This document shows, piece by piece, positions 48,002-60,509 of a stretch of DNA of 64,000 nucleotides (within the stretch, counting starts at the first letter, position 1; every line of letters begins with the position of its first letter). The DNA is from Elgaria multicarinata webbii (taxonomy: Eukaryota; Chordata; Lepidosauria; Squamata; Anguidae), in assembly GCF_023053635.1 (NCBI RefSeq), contig NC_086187.1, positions 28,744,501 to 28,808,500 on the forward strand. Direction: 5' to 3'. Made by a program: the position numbers and the translations under genes. The notes beneath the pieces are model-generated. The model did no database searches. It was not told where the DNA came from and worked only from the letters and a program-made list of their open reading frames with translations.

Positions 48002-48397
48002 ATTCATAGAATCATAGAATCATAGAATAGCAGAGTTGGAAGGGGCCTACAAGGCCATCAAGTCCAACCCCCTGCTCAATGCAGGAATCCTCCCTAAAGC
48101 ATCCCTGACAGATGTTGTCCAGCTGCTTTTTGAAGGCCTCTAGTGTGGGAGAGCCCACCACCTCCCTAGGTAACTGATTCCATTGTTGTACTGCTCTAAC
48201 AGTCAGGAAGTTTTTCCTGATGTCCAGCCGGAATCTGGCTTCCTTTAACTTGAGCCCGTTATTCCGTGTCCTGCACTCTGGGAGGATCGAGAAGAGATCC
48301 TGGCCCTCCTCTGTGTGACAACCTTTTAAGTATTTGAAGAGTGCTCTCATGTCTCCCCTCAATCTTCTCTTCTCCAGGCTAAACATGCCCAGTTCTG
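48002..48397 (-). repeat. CR1 LINE 3' end, tandem neighbour
   Basis: A second reverse-oriented CR1 copy has three ATAGAATC units at its 3' end. It carries the frame [20 protein letters not shown] onward. Differences from the 47544 copy indicate a separate insertion rather than a duplication. Confidence 0.92.
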
Positions 48398-48583
48398 GCA
48401 ATGGACATTTTTCTGGGTGCCCTGCCTCTCGGGACCCCAAATTCCATGAATGGGAGAAGAGACCAGCCCCCCTGCAGTGCAGACATGCATTATGCACAGC
48501 ACCCGGGCATTTTCATTTGGGAAGGTTTCATATATCTTTTTAGCCTGGCTTATGGAACCGCAGGTGGTGGTTCTGTGAGAAAA

Positions 48584-48618
<35 letters not shown>

Positions 48619-48619
48619 T
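48584..48619 (+). repeat. Compound (GT)n(GA)n microsatellite
   Basis: Seven or so GT units are followed by about ten GA units, a shorter version of the array at 38357. Confidence 0.92.
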
Positions 48620-49588
48620 TCCTCTGTTAAATTCTCCGTATTATTTTTTAAACCTTCCACGTGCTTAGTCAGGTTACAAAGAAGGTAGTTTCTCTCTCTC
48701 CCTGTTCTCATCGACTCTCCTTCCATTTCAGTCATCTTGCTCCTAAATTGGGGGTAGCTTTTTAATCTTTTGTTTTGTCATTTAAAATAGCTTTCCTTTT
48801 GCCACGCTGTGGCCGTAATTAAAAATAGCAATTAATCTCTCTCCTAGGGTTTTGGAGAGGCTACCGGGAGAGCTAAGCTAATCTCGTTAGGGCATTTCTG
48901 CCATTGCTGTGAAGTAATTGGACGCCGCGTCAGCACCAGCGCCAAAACCCAGCGGGTGCCGGGCGGGCCGCGTGCGCCGCTCGCTGGCATTGCCCCGAGG
49001 TGCTTTGCCGTCTCCGTTGGAGTAAATGCCGGGTTGCAGAGTTGGCAGGAATCCTGAAAGAATCCACACTAAGAGTTTATCAGCAGTAATTTTCTACTTT
49101 GGCAGGGAGCAGCTCACGGTGGAAACCTTTAAAGCAGGAAACAGCTGTATGTTATCTGCCGGCTGAACCGAGTCAGCTGTGAATTTATCGCATCAGTTAA
49201 GGCCAGTCTGTGAACATTCAGATTTGATGGTCTGCAGAGCAGCGCCCGCACACCTTCCCGGATATGGGATCGCTTCTTCCAGGAGGGTGTCCGCTTCGAG
49301 GCTGTGGCACCAGTCGTGCACGTCCGTGCAACGATGCGGATGACGTGGCCACTCTTGTGGGAGTTAAGGGGATTGAGCCAATATGTGGCTCTTGCATTTG
49401 CCATCTCCCTGGTGTCAAATATGAATCAACTTCCAGACTATCAGCAGGAAAACTTTGTGACCCTTGGTGGCTGATTTTCTTTTAAGCTACAGATGATGGA
49501 CATTTGGGGTCTGGCTTGCAAGTTAGTGCCTCAGAGCTGGGCCCTCTTCCAAACCGAATCCATCCTCTCACGATGAATCCCCCGTTAG

Positions 49589-49640
49589 GCACAGTTCTGG
49601 ATCTCACAGGGTTGTGTGCTATGACCATTTTCCTTCTTGA
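49589..49640 (+). repeat. 52-bp direct repeat, left copy
   Basis: The sequence GCACAGTTCTGGATCTCACA through TTCCTTCTTGA recurs at 49848-49899 with two mismatches. It flanks the insertion 49641-49847 upstream of ABCC1 exon 2. Confidence 0.93.
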
Positions 49641-49847
49641 ATGAATGAATGAATGAATGAATACCTTTATTGAATAAGTCTTCTGACCATTTCAAAAAAT
49701 CACATAATCATTAAAAACAAACAGACATTACTTAAAATTTATGATTTAAAATTTTAAAACAATACACAGTTCGTAAATGATACATTATATATGACTAACG
49801 GTTAATAAGACCCCACGTATATTACAACATTTGAGTGTAATATACGT
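49641..49847 (-). mobile_element. Retroposon-like insertion between 52-bp repeats
   Basis: Read on the minus strand the 207-bp insert ends TTATTCAATAAAGGTATTCA followed by ATTC repeats, as in a LINE or SINE 3' end with polyadenylation signal and microsatellite tail. Its 5' end is a perfect 11-bp hairpin: ACGTATATTAC (49815-49825) with GTAATATACGT (49837-49847), loop 11. I do not recognise the family. Confidence 0.7.
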
Positions 49848-49899
49848 GCACAGTTCTGGATCTCACAGGGTTGTGTGCTATAACCATTTCCCTTCTTGA
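49848..49899 (+). repeat. 52-bp direct repeat, right copy
   Basis: This is the second copy of the repeat at 49589-49640. It ends 18 bp before the ABCC1 exon 2 acceptor boundary, so the sequence expected to hold the branch point now exists twice. Confidence 0.93.
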
Positions 49900-50154
<255 letters not shown>

Positions 50155-51549
50155 TAACAATCCCGCTTCATCCAGTAGAGGGGTTTGGGGGGTGAATGAG
50201 ATCCCTCCACGAAGCGAGAGCTCTTTGAGGGCACACAAGCGCCACCGAACGTCCTCGTGGCTGGTCCCGGTGGGCCCACCTGCACCATTTCTTGGGCTTG
50301 GCTACGTGAAGTAGGGGAGGAGGGACGAGGAACTGCTGCCGCCCCCTGGGTCAGTGGCGGCTCCCGGTTTTCGGAGGTCATTGGGCAGGGCAGGCTCAGT
50401 GGGCCGCTCCCTTCTCCCCTGCATTGCCACCAGCTGCTTTTGCTCCTCTACCTCCTCGTTCTCCTCACTGCTTCCGCTTGCTTGCTTGACAGGCAAAGAG
50501 GCAGCCAGGAGCCGCTGCTGCTCTGCCTCTTCCCCACCAAAGCAAAAGGCAGGTGAACGAGCAAGTTGCAATGAGGGAGAGGAGGAGGAGGAGTAAGTCC
50601 GGGGGGTGGGTGAGCCCCTGGCAGGGGCCTAACTCTGCCTACCCTTGACACCGGCCCTGAGCACAGCATGTAAGGGGGTGGGTGGGTGTGTGGGTGGGTG
50701 TAGAACTCCCCTCCAAGCGGCCATGGAGGCTTCACCATTCCTCTCACACCCTCAAGTCAACCTTTTCTGTTTCCCTTTCACTGTGGAGCAACTTTGCATT
50801 GCCTGTAGACGGCACAAAGGCCGTAACTGCAGAGGGGAAAGCAACGCCACGCCAGCAGCCAGGGCTGAGTGTCTGCGCACAGGCTTATTTATTGACCTCT
50901 GTTTATTAAAATACACATTCCCCCCCCCACCTCTCGATCACAATTTCTGAGGCCGCTCACAACGTTGCTAAAAACAAGGAGATTAAAAGAAACCCCAAGC
51001 ACAACCAGAAATAGTTTTTAAAAATCAGCAAAAATGAGTTAAAACAGCAGCAGAGATGGAATTGAAAGAGAAGACCAAAGGAAGAATCAAATGACAACTG
51101 AAGGCCAGATCAGAAGAAAATGTAAATCCTGTTAAATGCCTGCCCTCTTAACGTCATCGACAAAGATGGTTTGGTAGTGGGGGAAAGGTCTGCCATTGAA
51201 ATGGGTCTGGAATTGCCACCCCCAACCAGATGACCACCCCATTGTTCCCTTGGCAGCACTGGCATGCTTGCTGGTGATGATGGGATTTGTAGTCCACATC
51301 TGGAGGGTGCCAAGTTGTAGAAGGCTGGCATAGCAAGATGCTGGCTGAAAGAAAGGTGATTATGCATTGCGTATGACCAGGCAGTGTGTGTGAGAGAGAG
51401 AGACGGTCTTGGGAGGAGGAGGAGGTGGAGGAGGTGGAGGGCCACTCCAGCTGCGCTCTGGGATACGGCAGGTGAAAAACAGTTGTTGTCAGTCCATACA
51501 GCACCCTCCTAGGGACCTGCTCCCCGCTGCCTGGAAACCTGCTTCCCCA

Positions 51550-51810
51550 AATTTATTTATTTATTTATTTATTACATTTTATACCGCCCAATAGCCGAAG
51601 CTCTCTGGGCGGTTCTCAAAAATTGAAACCGTGAAGAACATAAAAACAACCAACAAATTTAAAACACACATACAAAATACAATATAAAAAGCACAACCAG
51701 AATAAAACCACACAGCAAAAATTAATACAGGTTAAAATATGAGATTAAAACAGCAAAGTTTAAATTTAAGTTAAATTAGGTGTTAAAATACTGAGAAAAT
51801 AAAAAGGTAA
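51550..51810 (-). repeat. L2-clade LINE tail beside ABCC1 exon 3
   Basis: This is a reversed L2 tail very like the copy at 43460 (ACCGCCCAATAGCCGAAGCT). It ends about 55 bp before the exon 3 acceptor and is antisense to ABCC1. Confidence 0.85.
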
Positions 51811-51815
51811 AATAA

Positions 51816-52025
<210 letters not shown>

Positions 52026-52285
52026 TAACAGTAGAAATTCATCCGCAAACGAGAATGACAGAAACGGCTTGAAAGCTGTTAAATGTATTCCATGACTGAA
52101 ATGTGCACTTGGAAAACAATTATACTTGTACCTCATTATAAGCCTTGTTGCTGTTCCAGTGCAGTGTTAGCAGCTACGTTGCCAGGAACACAGCTCCCGA
52201 TCAGGTTCATACCTGGAGAAGACCTGTTTCACCTATCGTCACGGCTCTATGGACATCCTTGAATAGTAACTGTTCTGCCTTTTGA

Positions 52286-52468
<183 letters not shown>

Positions 52469-53424
52469 TAACTCTGGGAATGATATAGAAGGTTTGCTTG
52501 GTTAATGGCTGACCTTGTGACCCTGTTGGAACACAGGACAGCAAGTGAGTTAATGACGCGTTAAATGCTCTCCCATTCTGAAGCTTAAAAGCCACTAAGC
52601 CCATGCCTCTGTTGTTTTCTTTGGAACTCTAATAAAGGCCTTGATGATCTTGCCAACGTGCAATCCAGAGATAACCCCCAGAACGAAGTAGGTGGTTGCT
52701 TGTTGTTGAAAAAGCTCATGGAACACTTAGTTCTCCTCCTTGAAAATTATAATTTCCAGCATTGCCTTTTATACGTGGCAGTTAGTGTGTCTGTGCTTGC
52801 GTGTGTGCACACACACGGTCTAATGCTGCCATCTACTGCACTTTCCCTCCTTCCTCCCACTCCAGTATCATTCATTCCACCTTTGATATCCAAGCTTAAA
52901 CTGGGCAGCTTTTGTCTCTATGCACCATTTCCCTGATCTGTGCGATCCGTTTCATCAGGAATCGAAAACTCTCAGGAGTCACTCTGTGCACGTTATACCA
53001 CTTGCGGGATGAGGATTGGTGGGTAGAAGCCTGGAGGATTTATGGGATAACTGGTTTGAGATTACAGGAACACCTTAAAGAAAAAGCAACCTTATATTCA
53101 GTCTCTCTGTCTCTGTCGCTCTCTCTCTGTCGCCTTGCTAGCATGGTTTGATGTTGTCTTTCTATGTCTGCCTACAGGGAAATTGTTTGTTCAGGGGATT
53201 GAATAGAGCAGATTGAGGCTGGACAGTTTCAAGAAAATTTGTGGCACCCATAATTGCTATAGGCTGGAGTTATGTCCAAGGTGTGGTGGGGATGGCTGAC
53301 TTGCTCTCCTCTTTCCAGTTATTATTTAATTCTCATTAGCTGCTTGTGATTCTCAGGCGCCACACTTCAGTCTGCTCATAAACTGGCTGTTAGTCTCCAA
53401 GGGCCAGCATTCATTTATTCAACG

Positions 53425-53650
53425 TATTTATTACAATTATATCCCACCTCTCCTTCAAGGAGCTCGAGGTGGTGCACGTGGCTCCTGGCCCCAATTTTAT
53501 CCTTACAGCAACCCTGTGAGTTAGGTTAGGCTGAGAGAGAGTGCCTGGCCCAGTGGCCCAAGGTCACCCGGCAAACGTCACCATTGAGTGCGGGTTTGAA
53601 TCCTGGTCTCCTCACTGCTAGTCTGGCACTCTAATCACTACAGTTCAGTT
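53425..53650 (-). repeat. SINE (second family), reversed
   Basis: Reading the minus strand gives a tRNA-like head (TAGTGATTAGAGTGCCAGAC), GGATTCAAACCC as B box, ACCTTGGGCCACTGGGCCAG, CTCACAGGGTTGCTGTAAGG and a GGTGGGATATAATTGTAATA tail. It is directly followed by a CR1-type LINE on its right. Confidence 0.82.
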
Positions 53651-53689
53651 TCTGACTTGTAGCTGTTGGCCGCTAAAATGAAATATATC

Positions 53690-54100
53690 ATAATAAGAAT
53701 GTCTGAGCAGCCCTGCTGGATCAGACAAATTGCCTGTCGAATCCAGAGTCCATGTGCAAATGGGAAGCCCAGCAGCAGGATGTGAAGGCCACAGCCCTGC
53801 CCCACTCTTGCTCCCCAGCAACTGGGCTTTATTGGCGGACGGCCTCCGAACTTGGAGGCGGCCATCTCCTCTTCCACCACCACAAAACCACCTAAAATAG
53901 TGGTGGCCGCCACATCTTGTGGAAGTGAGTTCCAGTTCCCTAATTTAACTTTGGGCTGTATGAAGAAGTCCTTCCTTGTTTACCTGTCCCTTCCCTCTTG
54001 CCGATCGATGCCATTGGATGAGCCCAAACTCTCGTATGATGAGTTAGGAGAAAATCATCTCTCTTATTGGCGTTCTCCAAACCATGCCAAATTTTAGAAG
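53690..54100 (-). repeat. CR1-type LINE (second subfamily) 3' end
   Basis: This is a reverse-oriented element opening GAGCAGCCCTGCTGGATCAG, followed by the CCCAGCAGCAGGA, GCGAGTTCC-like and CTGTATGAAGAAGTCCTTCC blocks typical of an older CR1/L3-like family of sauropsids. It is clearly more diverged than the ATTCTATG-ending copies. It reaches to about 45 bp from the exon 5 acceptor of ABCC1. Confidence 0.8.
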
Positions 54101-54143
54101 TTTCTGCCAGCCCACTAATGACTGTGTCCAACTCTTTTTCTAG

Positions 54144-54284
<141 letters not shown>

Positions 54285-54904
54285 TGATTTTGCCATGGAA
54301 CATCTGTGAGTGACACGTGGGGATATGTGGTGTTTGCTTATGTAAATTGCTCCTAATAATTTTGTTTGACCCTATGTAAGCACATTGTTAAAAAAAAGTA
54401 TTTTTTGACATTCTTCTTAAAGTTTCCAGAAAGCAATAAGATTATTGGAATGCTGCTTGTGGTTTTGTTTTTTTAAAGGTCGTTTCGTTCCTATTTTTCT
54501 GTTGCTATAAATATTGCAATCTGGAAACTTTTGTGTGTTTATGAATCAAAACGGGCGTTTACAAATCAGCAGGGCAGGAGGAAGCTCTGAGAAGAGACTT
54601 CTGAATTCAAGGGTTGTTTCTGGTGTCTTGCAACTTCTCTCTGTTGGTTGATATCACTTGTTTTTTTATTGACTTCAGATATACTTCTAATTTAGACAGA
54701 ATCCCTTCTGTCTTTAAAAATGCTGTGAGTCCTCAATCAGCTTCATAGGATTAACACCATTACTTTGTTTTGACAGTTGTAATTTAGCTCATGGTAGAGT
54801 GTTGTTATTTTTAGAGGCTGATGCACCACGTCGACAAATGTGGCATCAGGTGGTTTGTGCATTTGCTCAGCCAGGCCATGACGCTAGTTGTACCTTTTTT
54901 TGCA

Positions 54905-55737
54905 CTCACCCTGAAGGAGCAGGTTCGTAGCTTGGGGGTTCTTTTAGACCCATCCTTGTCCCTTGAGGCTCAGGTGACCTCGGTGGCACGGAGTGCCTTC
55001 TACAAACTCCGGTTGGTGGCCCAGCTACGCCCCTATCTGGACAGGGATAACCTGGCTTCAGTTGTCCATGCTCTGGTAACCTCCAAGTTAGATTACTGCA
55101 ACGCACTCTACATAGGGCTGCCTTTGAAGACGGTTCGGAAGCTGCAGCTCATGCAAAATGCAGCGGCCAGATTGATTTCGGGAACCAGGAGGTTCAACCA
55201 TATAACACCTGCTCTGGTCCGCTTGCACTGGCTGCCTGTATGTTTCCGAGCCCAATTCAAGGTGCTGGTTTTGACCTATAAAGCCTTACCCGGCTTGGGA
55301 CCACAATACCTGACGGAACGCCTCTCCCGACGTGAATATACCCGGTCACTACGTTCAACATCTAAGGTCCTCCTCCAGGTGTCTACTCTGAGAGAGGCTC
55401 GGAGTGTGGCAACGAGGGACAGGGCCTTTTCGGTGGTGGCCCCCAGACTATGGAATGATCTCCCTGACGAGGCTCGCCTGGCACCAACGCTGCTATCTTT
55501 CAGGCGCCAGGTTAAGACTTTCCTCTTTGCCCAGGCATATGGTAGCACATCTTAATCACACACATGTTTAGTTTTTTAACGGTTTTTAATGCTTTATGTG
55601 TGTATGTTCTGTGTTTTAGAATTTTAAATTTTGTATACTCGTTTTAATCTTAATTTTAGAATTTCTGTAAACCACCCAGAGAGCCCCGGCTATGGGGGCG
55701 GTATATAAGTGCAATAAATCAATAAATAAATGTATGT
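54905..55737 (+). repeat. L2-clade LINE, longest copy, open frame
   Basis: An uninterrupted frame reaches a stop at 55555. It includes LGVLLDPSLSLEAQVTSVAR, KLDYCNALYIGLPLKTVRKL, LQLMQNAAARLISGTRRFNH, VRLHWLPVCFRAQFKVLVLT and FSVVAPRLWNDLPDEARLAP, the thumb and C-terminal part of an L2 reverse transcriptase. The UTR and a CACCCAGAGAGCCCCGGCTA tail with AATA units follow. The 5' three-quarters of the element, with the endonuclease and catalytic reverse transcriptase core, are absent, so it is dead on arrival but young. It lies sense in ABCC1 intron 5. Confidence 0.9.
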
Positions 55738-57027
55738 GCTGCTTCCCACCACAAAACGCAGCCTTGAAGCAACTTACACCTACATACACAGAAATCCATA
55801 ATTAATATAGCACAAAACACAGAGTCAATCAATATAATCAATGCAATCACAATCGGCACGATAGTACAAGAAAAAACGAACTTCCCCATTTGTGTGTAGG
55901 GGGCTGAAGGCCGACCTGTCTTTCCAGTGGGAATGTTAATGGTAGGAAACAGCAATTGAAGCCCTTAATTGTGATCAGTCCCCTGCTGCCAGGAACTTCT
56001 GCCAACGCAAATGTTTGTCTCTGGCTTTTCTCTTTCTTCTTGAATCGTCGGCATAGATAAGGCTCTGCTCTTCAGCTCCTTTGCAAGTAGGCTGTTACCA
56101 GCCTGCTGGTAGCACTGACAGTTGGAAAACCCAGCCTCCCTCTTCCTTTTGCACACCAGCCCGTCTTTTCGAACCCCGGGTCCGATCTTGGGAATTGCTG
56201 CTTTTTAACCACATTAGTTGCTTCGATAATTGCTGTTGTGCTCGGGTATTTTCCGAGGGCTTTCCCATGCAGATCTGTTTTGTGTTACTACAGGAAGAAT
56301 TTTTAGGGTGTGTTTTAATGGAAAAGTTGAGCAATGAAGGAATGTGATACTGCTGGAACTGTTTGGTGGCTCGCGGAATTCATGTTCTCGTTAACGGAGA
56401 GGTGGCCGAGCAGATAAAAGGCTGTACCAGTTTTGTGACCTGATGGTGGTTTTTAGCGATGCCAGAGGAGGAGTTAAGGTGTGAGAAGAGAACGTCTCCT
56501 GGAATCCTTGCACTGGACTCGTGGTGTTATTTCAGAAATACAATCGAGACAGGATTTCGTGGCTTGTTGTGGGTGGTTGTTTTTATTTAAATCGAGAAGT
56601 AAAATGAGTGATGGGCCGAAACAGGCTCAGCGGAGCACTTTCACTGCCTGGTGTTTGGTGTCTGGTGTTCTTTAGCCGCTGCTGTTTTGCTTAATCAGAG
56701 GGTGGAGACCGTGATGAGCACACCTGCGTTGGCGTTCTGTTTGTGGCCCTGTGAATCCTGCCGTGGCGAACCAAATGGGAGCACCGCCCGCTCCCGGGGG
56801 CTGATGATTCATGGGGTCCTCCCAAGTTCTGTGGAAGTCTCACATGCCAGGGCACTACCTGAACTGTTTAGCAGGAAACAAACACAGCTTCTGGTTCTCC
56901 GGGTGCGGAGAAGTGGGCTGCCTTACCGGGAAGGAGGAGTGAGTCTCCACTCGCTCTGGTTTGTGGGGAGGAAGAGCTGTTGTCCTCTCCAGGACCGATG
57001 CAAATTCCTACAGGTGTTCTTTGTCAG

Positions 57028-57072
<45 letters not shown>
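57028..57072 (+). repeat. (GT)n microsatellite joined to a MITE
   Basis: About 21 GT units end directly before GTAAAG and the MITE at 57077. Confidence 0.95.
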
Positions 57073-57075
<3 letters not shown>

Positions 57076-57076
57076 G

Positions 57077-57203
57077 CAGCCTTCCTCAACCTGGGGCACT
57101 CCAGATGTGTTGGACTGCATCTCCCAGAATGCCCCAGCCTGGCTGGGGCATTCTGGGAGTTGTAGTCCAACACATCTGGAGCACCCCAGGTTGAGGAAGG
57201 CTG
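57077..57203. mobile_element. hAT palindromic MITE, copy 5, no target duplication
   Basis: This 127-bp copy is directly attached to a TG microsatellite (about 57030-57072). Its flanks GTGTAAAG and GAAGAGAC do not match. The left target copy may have been changed by microsatellite expansion or a deletion. Confidence 0.88.
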
Positions 57204-58197
57204 GAAGAGACTCTGATGTCTCTTCAGCTTGGCACAAAATTAGAGAAGGCAGTAGTTGATATGAATGATAACCAGCCTAGAGATGTAAAATTTCTGGAAA
57301 TTTTGAAGCCATGGAAAAAAAACATTCTTTTTCCATTTTTTTCAGGAAACTCCCCTCCCCCCCCCCCGGAAATTTTCAGAAAATTTGAAATAATGCAATA
57401 TTAGCACTTTTTACAGATTGAAAGTCACTTTGTTACTTTAGGAACATAAAATGAAATTACGTCCAAGTTGGTTTGGCATAAAATTATTACATTTGGTATA
57501 TTAAAAGTAGCGTATTCAAACAATTATTACAAATTCAATTTACTTTTTTTACCTTTTTTTCGGTAACAAATGGAGCTACAAGCTCCTGAACTGTTAGGAA
57601 CAACTGAACTGTAAGGAACCTCTTTGGTTCTGCCCGTTTATGAGGAGCAGGCAAAAAAATCAATTTTAAAAAAACAACAACTGAAGAAACCAGCAACATG
57701 AGTAACAAAGAAAATTCTTTATGTCTCCGCTAGTCCTCCAGTGTCAAGACATAAAGCCCCCATTCCCATAAAAAGAACTGAGAAAAATGGGGCGGGGGAA
57801 TGAATATGCATGAAATATTCATGCATCTCCCGAGTCCACGCATGGCACGCGCCCGTGGGCTACCTTGGGCAGAGCAGAAGGGCTGGCATTCCCTTGGCTG
57901 GTCAGGAAGGGTGGGCTGGTGCTTCTGCTCCCCTTCCCTGGATCGCGGCACTTGTGGCATCTGGAGGGGAAACTCCTTTCCTCCCTCTCTCAAACACATA
58001 AATAAACAGATTTGCAAGAGCGAAGTGTGTAACCTTCCAGCCCTTATCTGGAGTTAACAGACATTGCGGGGTTGCTACACGGACGGGCACGCTTTTCTCC
58101 TTGGCAATTGGCCCTCTGTTGACGTTGGCCACTGCGTTTCAGTTCTGCCGTTTGGGGCTGAGCTGGAATGGAAAGAAGGGGTTGAATTCTGCCTCTT

Positions 58198-58248
<51 letters not shown>

Positions 58249-58258
58249 CCACACACAC
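58198..58258 (+). repeat. Compound (CT)n(CA)n microsatellite
   Basis: A CT run of about 15 units is followed by CA units interrupted once by CCC. Confidence 0.95.
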
Positions 58259-58484
58259 ATGCACAACATCTGCCCTTGTTGTAACCCTTCTCTGCTGGCC
58301 TGGCATTTTATGTACTGGGAGGGGTGCAGGCAGTGAATGGTTTCTGGCTTGGGTTTTGAAGTCTGAGAAAGGGAAGCTGAACTGACCACCACTCCCATGA
58401 CTGCTCTCTGACCGCTGCTGGAAGTTAAAATGAGGGCTCCAAACAGCTTGCACTCCCAAAGTCACCTTTTCAGAATTCTCATTT

Positions 58485-58695
58485 TAATTTATTTATTTAT
58501 TACATTTATATACCGCCCCATAGCCGAAGCTCTCTGGGAGGTTTACAACAGTTAAAAACCGTGAGCGTTAAAAAGTATACAAAAAGTTTAAACCATCAAA
58601 AACATAAAAACAGTATAAAAACAACGGTATCCATTTTTTAAAAAAAACAGTAACTGATCCCAATGCTCTTTCTAGCCGTGATGAAAATGCTGATA

Positions 58696-58726
<31 letters not shown>

Positions 58727-59290
58727 AAGGACTATTTTGGAGCCCAGCAGCACTGGTTCCAGTTGATCAAACTATTTTGCTAACTTTTATGGCCGGAGAA
58801 ATTTGGAGAAGGCTCTTGCTTTGCATGTAGAAAGTCCCAAGTCGAAAATTGCAAGCTTCAGTGGGATAAAAACAAGAACTACCTTTTCTGTTGAGCTTCT
58901 GTTTCTTTTATTTCACTTCTATTCTGCCGAATAGCCAATGCACTCTCCACTGTTCACAAAAATTACAATTCCGAAAACAGCATAATGAAAACATAATGTA
59001 ATATAAAACCTTTAATATAGATTTTCTTTAAAGAAAACACAGCTAAAACCGCATTACAATACTATATTGGTACCTGAATAAAACAACTCACATTAAAAGC
59101 CCAATCATGCACCGTCAAATGCCTGTGAGGAGAGTTGGCACCAAGTCGACGTCAGCGGGGAAAGGATTCCGCAATGGGGGGGCCACCACTGAAAAGGCCC
59201 TTTCCCTCGTTGCCACCTTCTGAGCCTCCCTCGGAGGAGGCACCCAGAGGACGGCCTCAAAAGACGCTGATCAAAGTGTCTGGTTAGGTT
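58485..59290 (-). repeat. Two reversed L2-clade LINE fragments
   Basis: One tail spans about 58485-58650 (ATTTATATACCGCCCCATAG, CGAAGCTCTCTGGGAGG). A more diverged copy spans about 58905-59290 (CGAATAGCCAATGCACTCTC; then AAAGGATTCCGCAATGGGGG, CCACCACTGAAAAGGCCCTT). The second stops about 55 bp before the ABCC1 exon 6 acceptor. A TG run lies between them at 58698-58726. Confidence 0.75.
58698..58726 (+). repeat. (TG)n microsatellite
   Basis: About 14 TG units lie between two reversed L2 fragments. Confidence 0.93.
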
Positions 59291-59344
59291 CATATCAGGG
59301 TGTGATATTTCATTTGTAACTGGATGAATCTTTCTCCCCCTTAG

Positions 59345-59406
59345 AACCCGTGTCCGGAGGCCAGTGCGTCTTTTCTGTCCAAGATCACGTTCTGGTGGAT
59401 CACTGG
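59345..59406 (+). CDS. ABCC1: ABCC1 exon 6 (L0 linker)
   Basis: This 62-bp exon follows a CCCCCTTAG acceptor and encodes NPCPEASASFLSKITFWWIT plus two bases of a Gly codon before GTAAGA. The NPCPE.SASFLS.ITFWWITG block is nearly invariant in MRP1 and belongs to the L0 linker, which is required for transport of leukotriene C4 even when TMD0 is removed. The length equals the mammalian exon 6. An antisense L2 fragment ends about 55 bp upstream. Confidence 0.95.
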
Positions 59407-59734
59407 GTAAGAGAACAAATCACTTTAGAGAAGAGACTCCCTGCAAACTATTCCTCCAAGCCTTGCTTTTTGCAAGGTTCACTCAAGGTTCTGTTGTCTT
59501 TGGCAAAGGCACATATGTAGAAGAAATTAATATATGGGGGGGGGGTAGTTTAGAAGAAGTTAAAACAAACAAACAAAAATGTTGCGTAGGTCCAAGAATT
59601 TCAAGCAAAATCTACAAATGAACAAATGTCTTGCAGCATAATTGAAGGGGATGACAGAAGTGTTAAAATTCTCATAGGCCACAGGCTAGCTGATATTTCT
59701 TTTTCTTTCTAAAAAGAATCATGATTATCTAAGG

Positions 59735-59869
59735 CAGCCTTCCTCAACCTGGGGCGCTCCAGATGTGTTGGACTGCATCTCCCAGAATGCCCCAGCCAGC
59801 AGAGCTGGCTGGGGCATTCTGGGAGTTGTAGTCCAACACATCTGGAGCGCCTCAGGTTGAGGAAGGCTG
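59735..59869. mobile_element. hAT palindromic MITE, copy 6
   Basis: This 135-bp copy in ABCC1 intron 6 has the exact duplication ATCTAAGG (59727-59734 and 59870-59877). Confidence 0.93.
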
Positions 59870-59885
59870 ATCTAAGGCATATGTC

Positions 59886-59886
<1 letters not shown>

Positions 59887-59926
<40 letters not shown>

Positions 59927-59932
59927 TAAAAA
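59887..59932 (+). repeat. (TTA)n microsatellite
   Basis: About 15 TTA units lie 17 bp right of hAT MITE copy 6. Confidence 0.94.
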
Positions 59933-60509
59933 ATCAATTTATGAGTAATGTTATGTACTTTGTGGCTAAATGAATACATTTTTCAGTTCCACTATTTTGC
60001 TATGTTACTGTTACGTTTATTTACTTATATTTTTGCATGCTGCCTTTGCCAGTGAACATTGCCTAAGGCAACCTGCAAGCCAAAAACAGCCATTACATTA
60101 TAAAAAAATACACACTGAAAACAATGCACATAAATGGAAAAGACTTTGAAAGCAACACAGTACTGTAAAACAGCAATAGCTACATATTATCAGTTTAAAC
60201 CCTTGATAAGTAAATAACACTTTAACCACACAGTTGAAGGCAGATAGCAGAGATGGCTATTTTTTTTAATAAAATAGGAACCACTACCAAAAAGGCTCTC
60301 CTCTTGAGGGCAAATAGATCTTGCTTCCTGGATAGAGGGGATACTGAGCAGCCCCTTTCCAGATGACCCGTGAGAGAGGGTAGGCTAATATGGGAAGGGC
60401 TCAGTAACATGTTCTGAAGAGCGGGACAAAGACGGTGAGGGTCCTGCAGACCACGTCCGATGAGGAAAGGTGGCAGGAGTTAGCTTAGGGTTCAGAAGAG
60501 ATGATAAAG

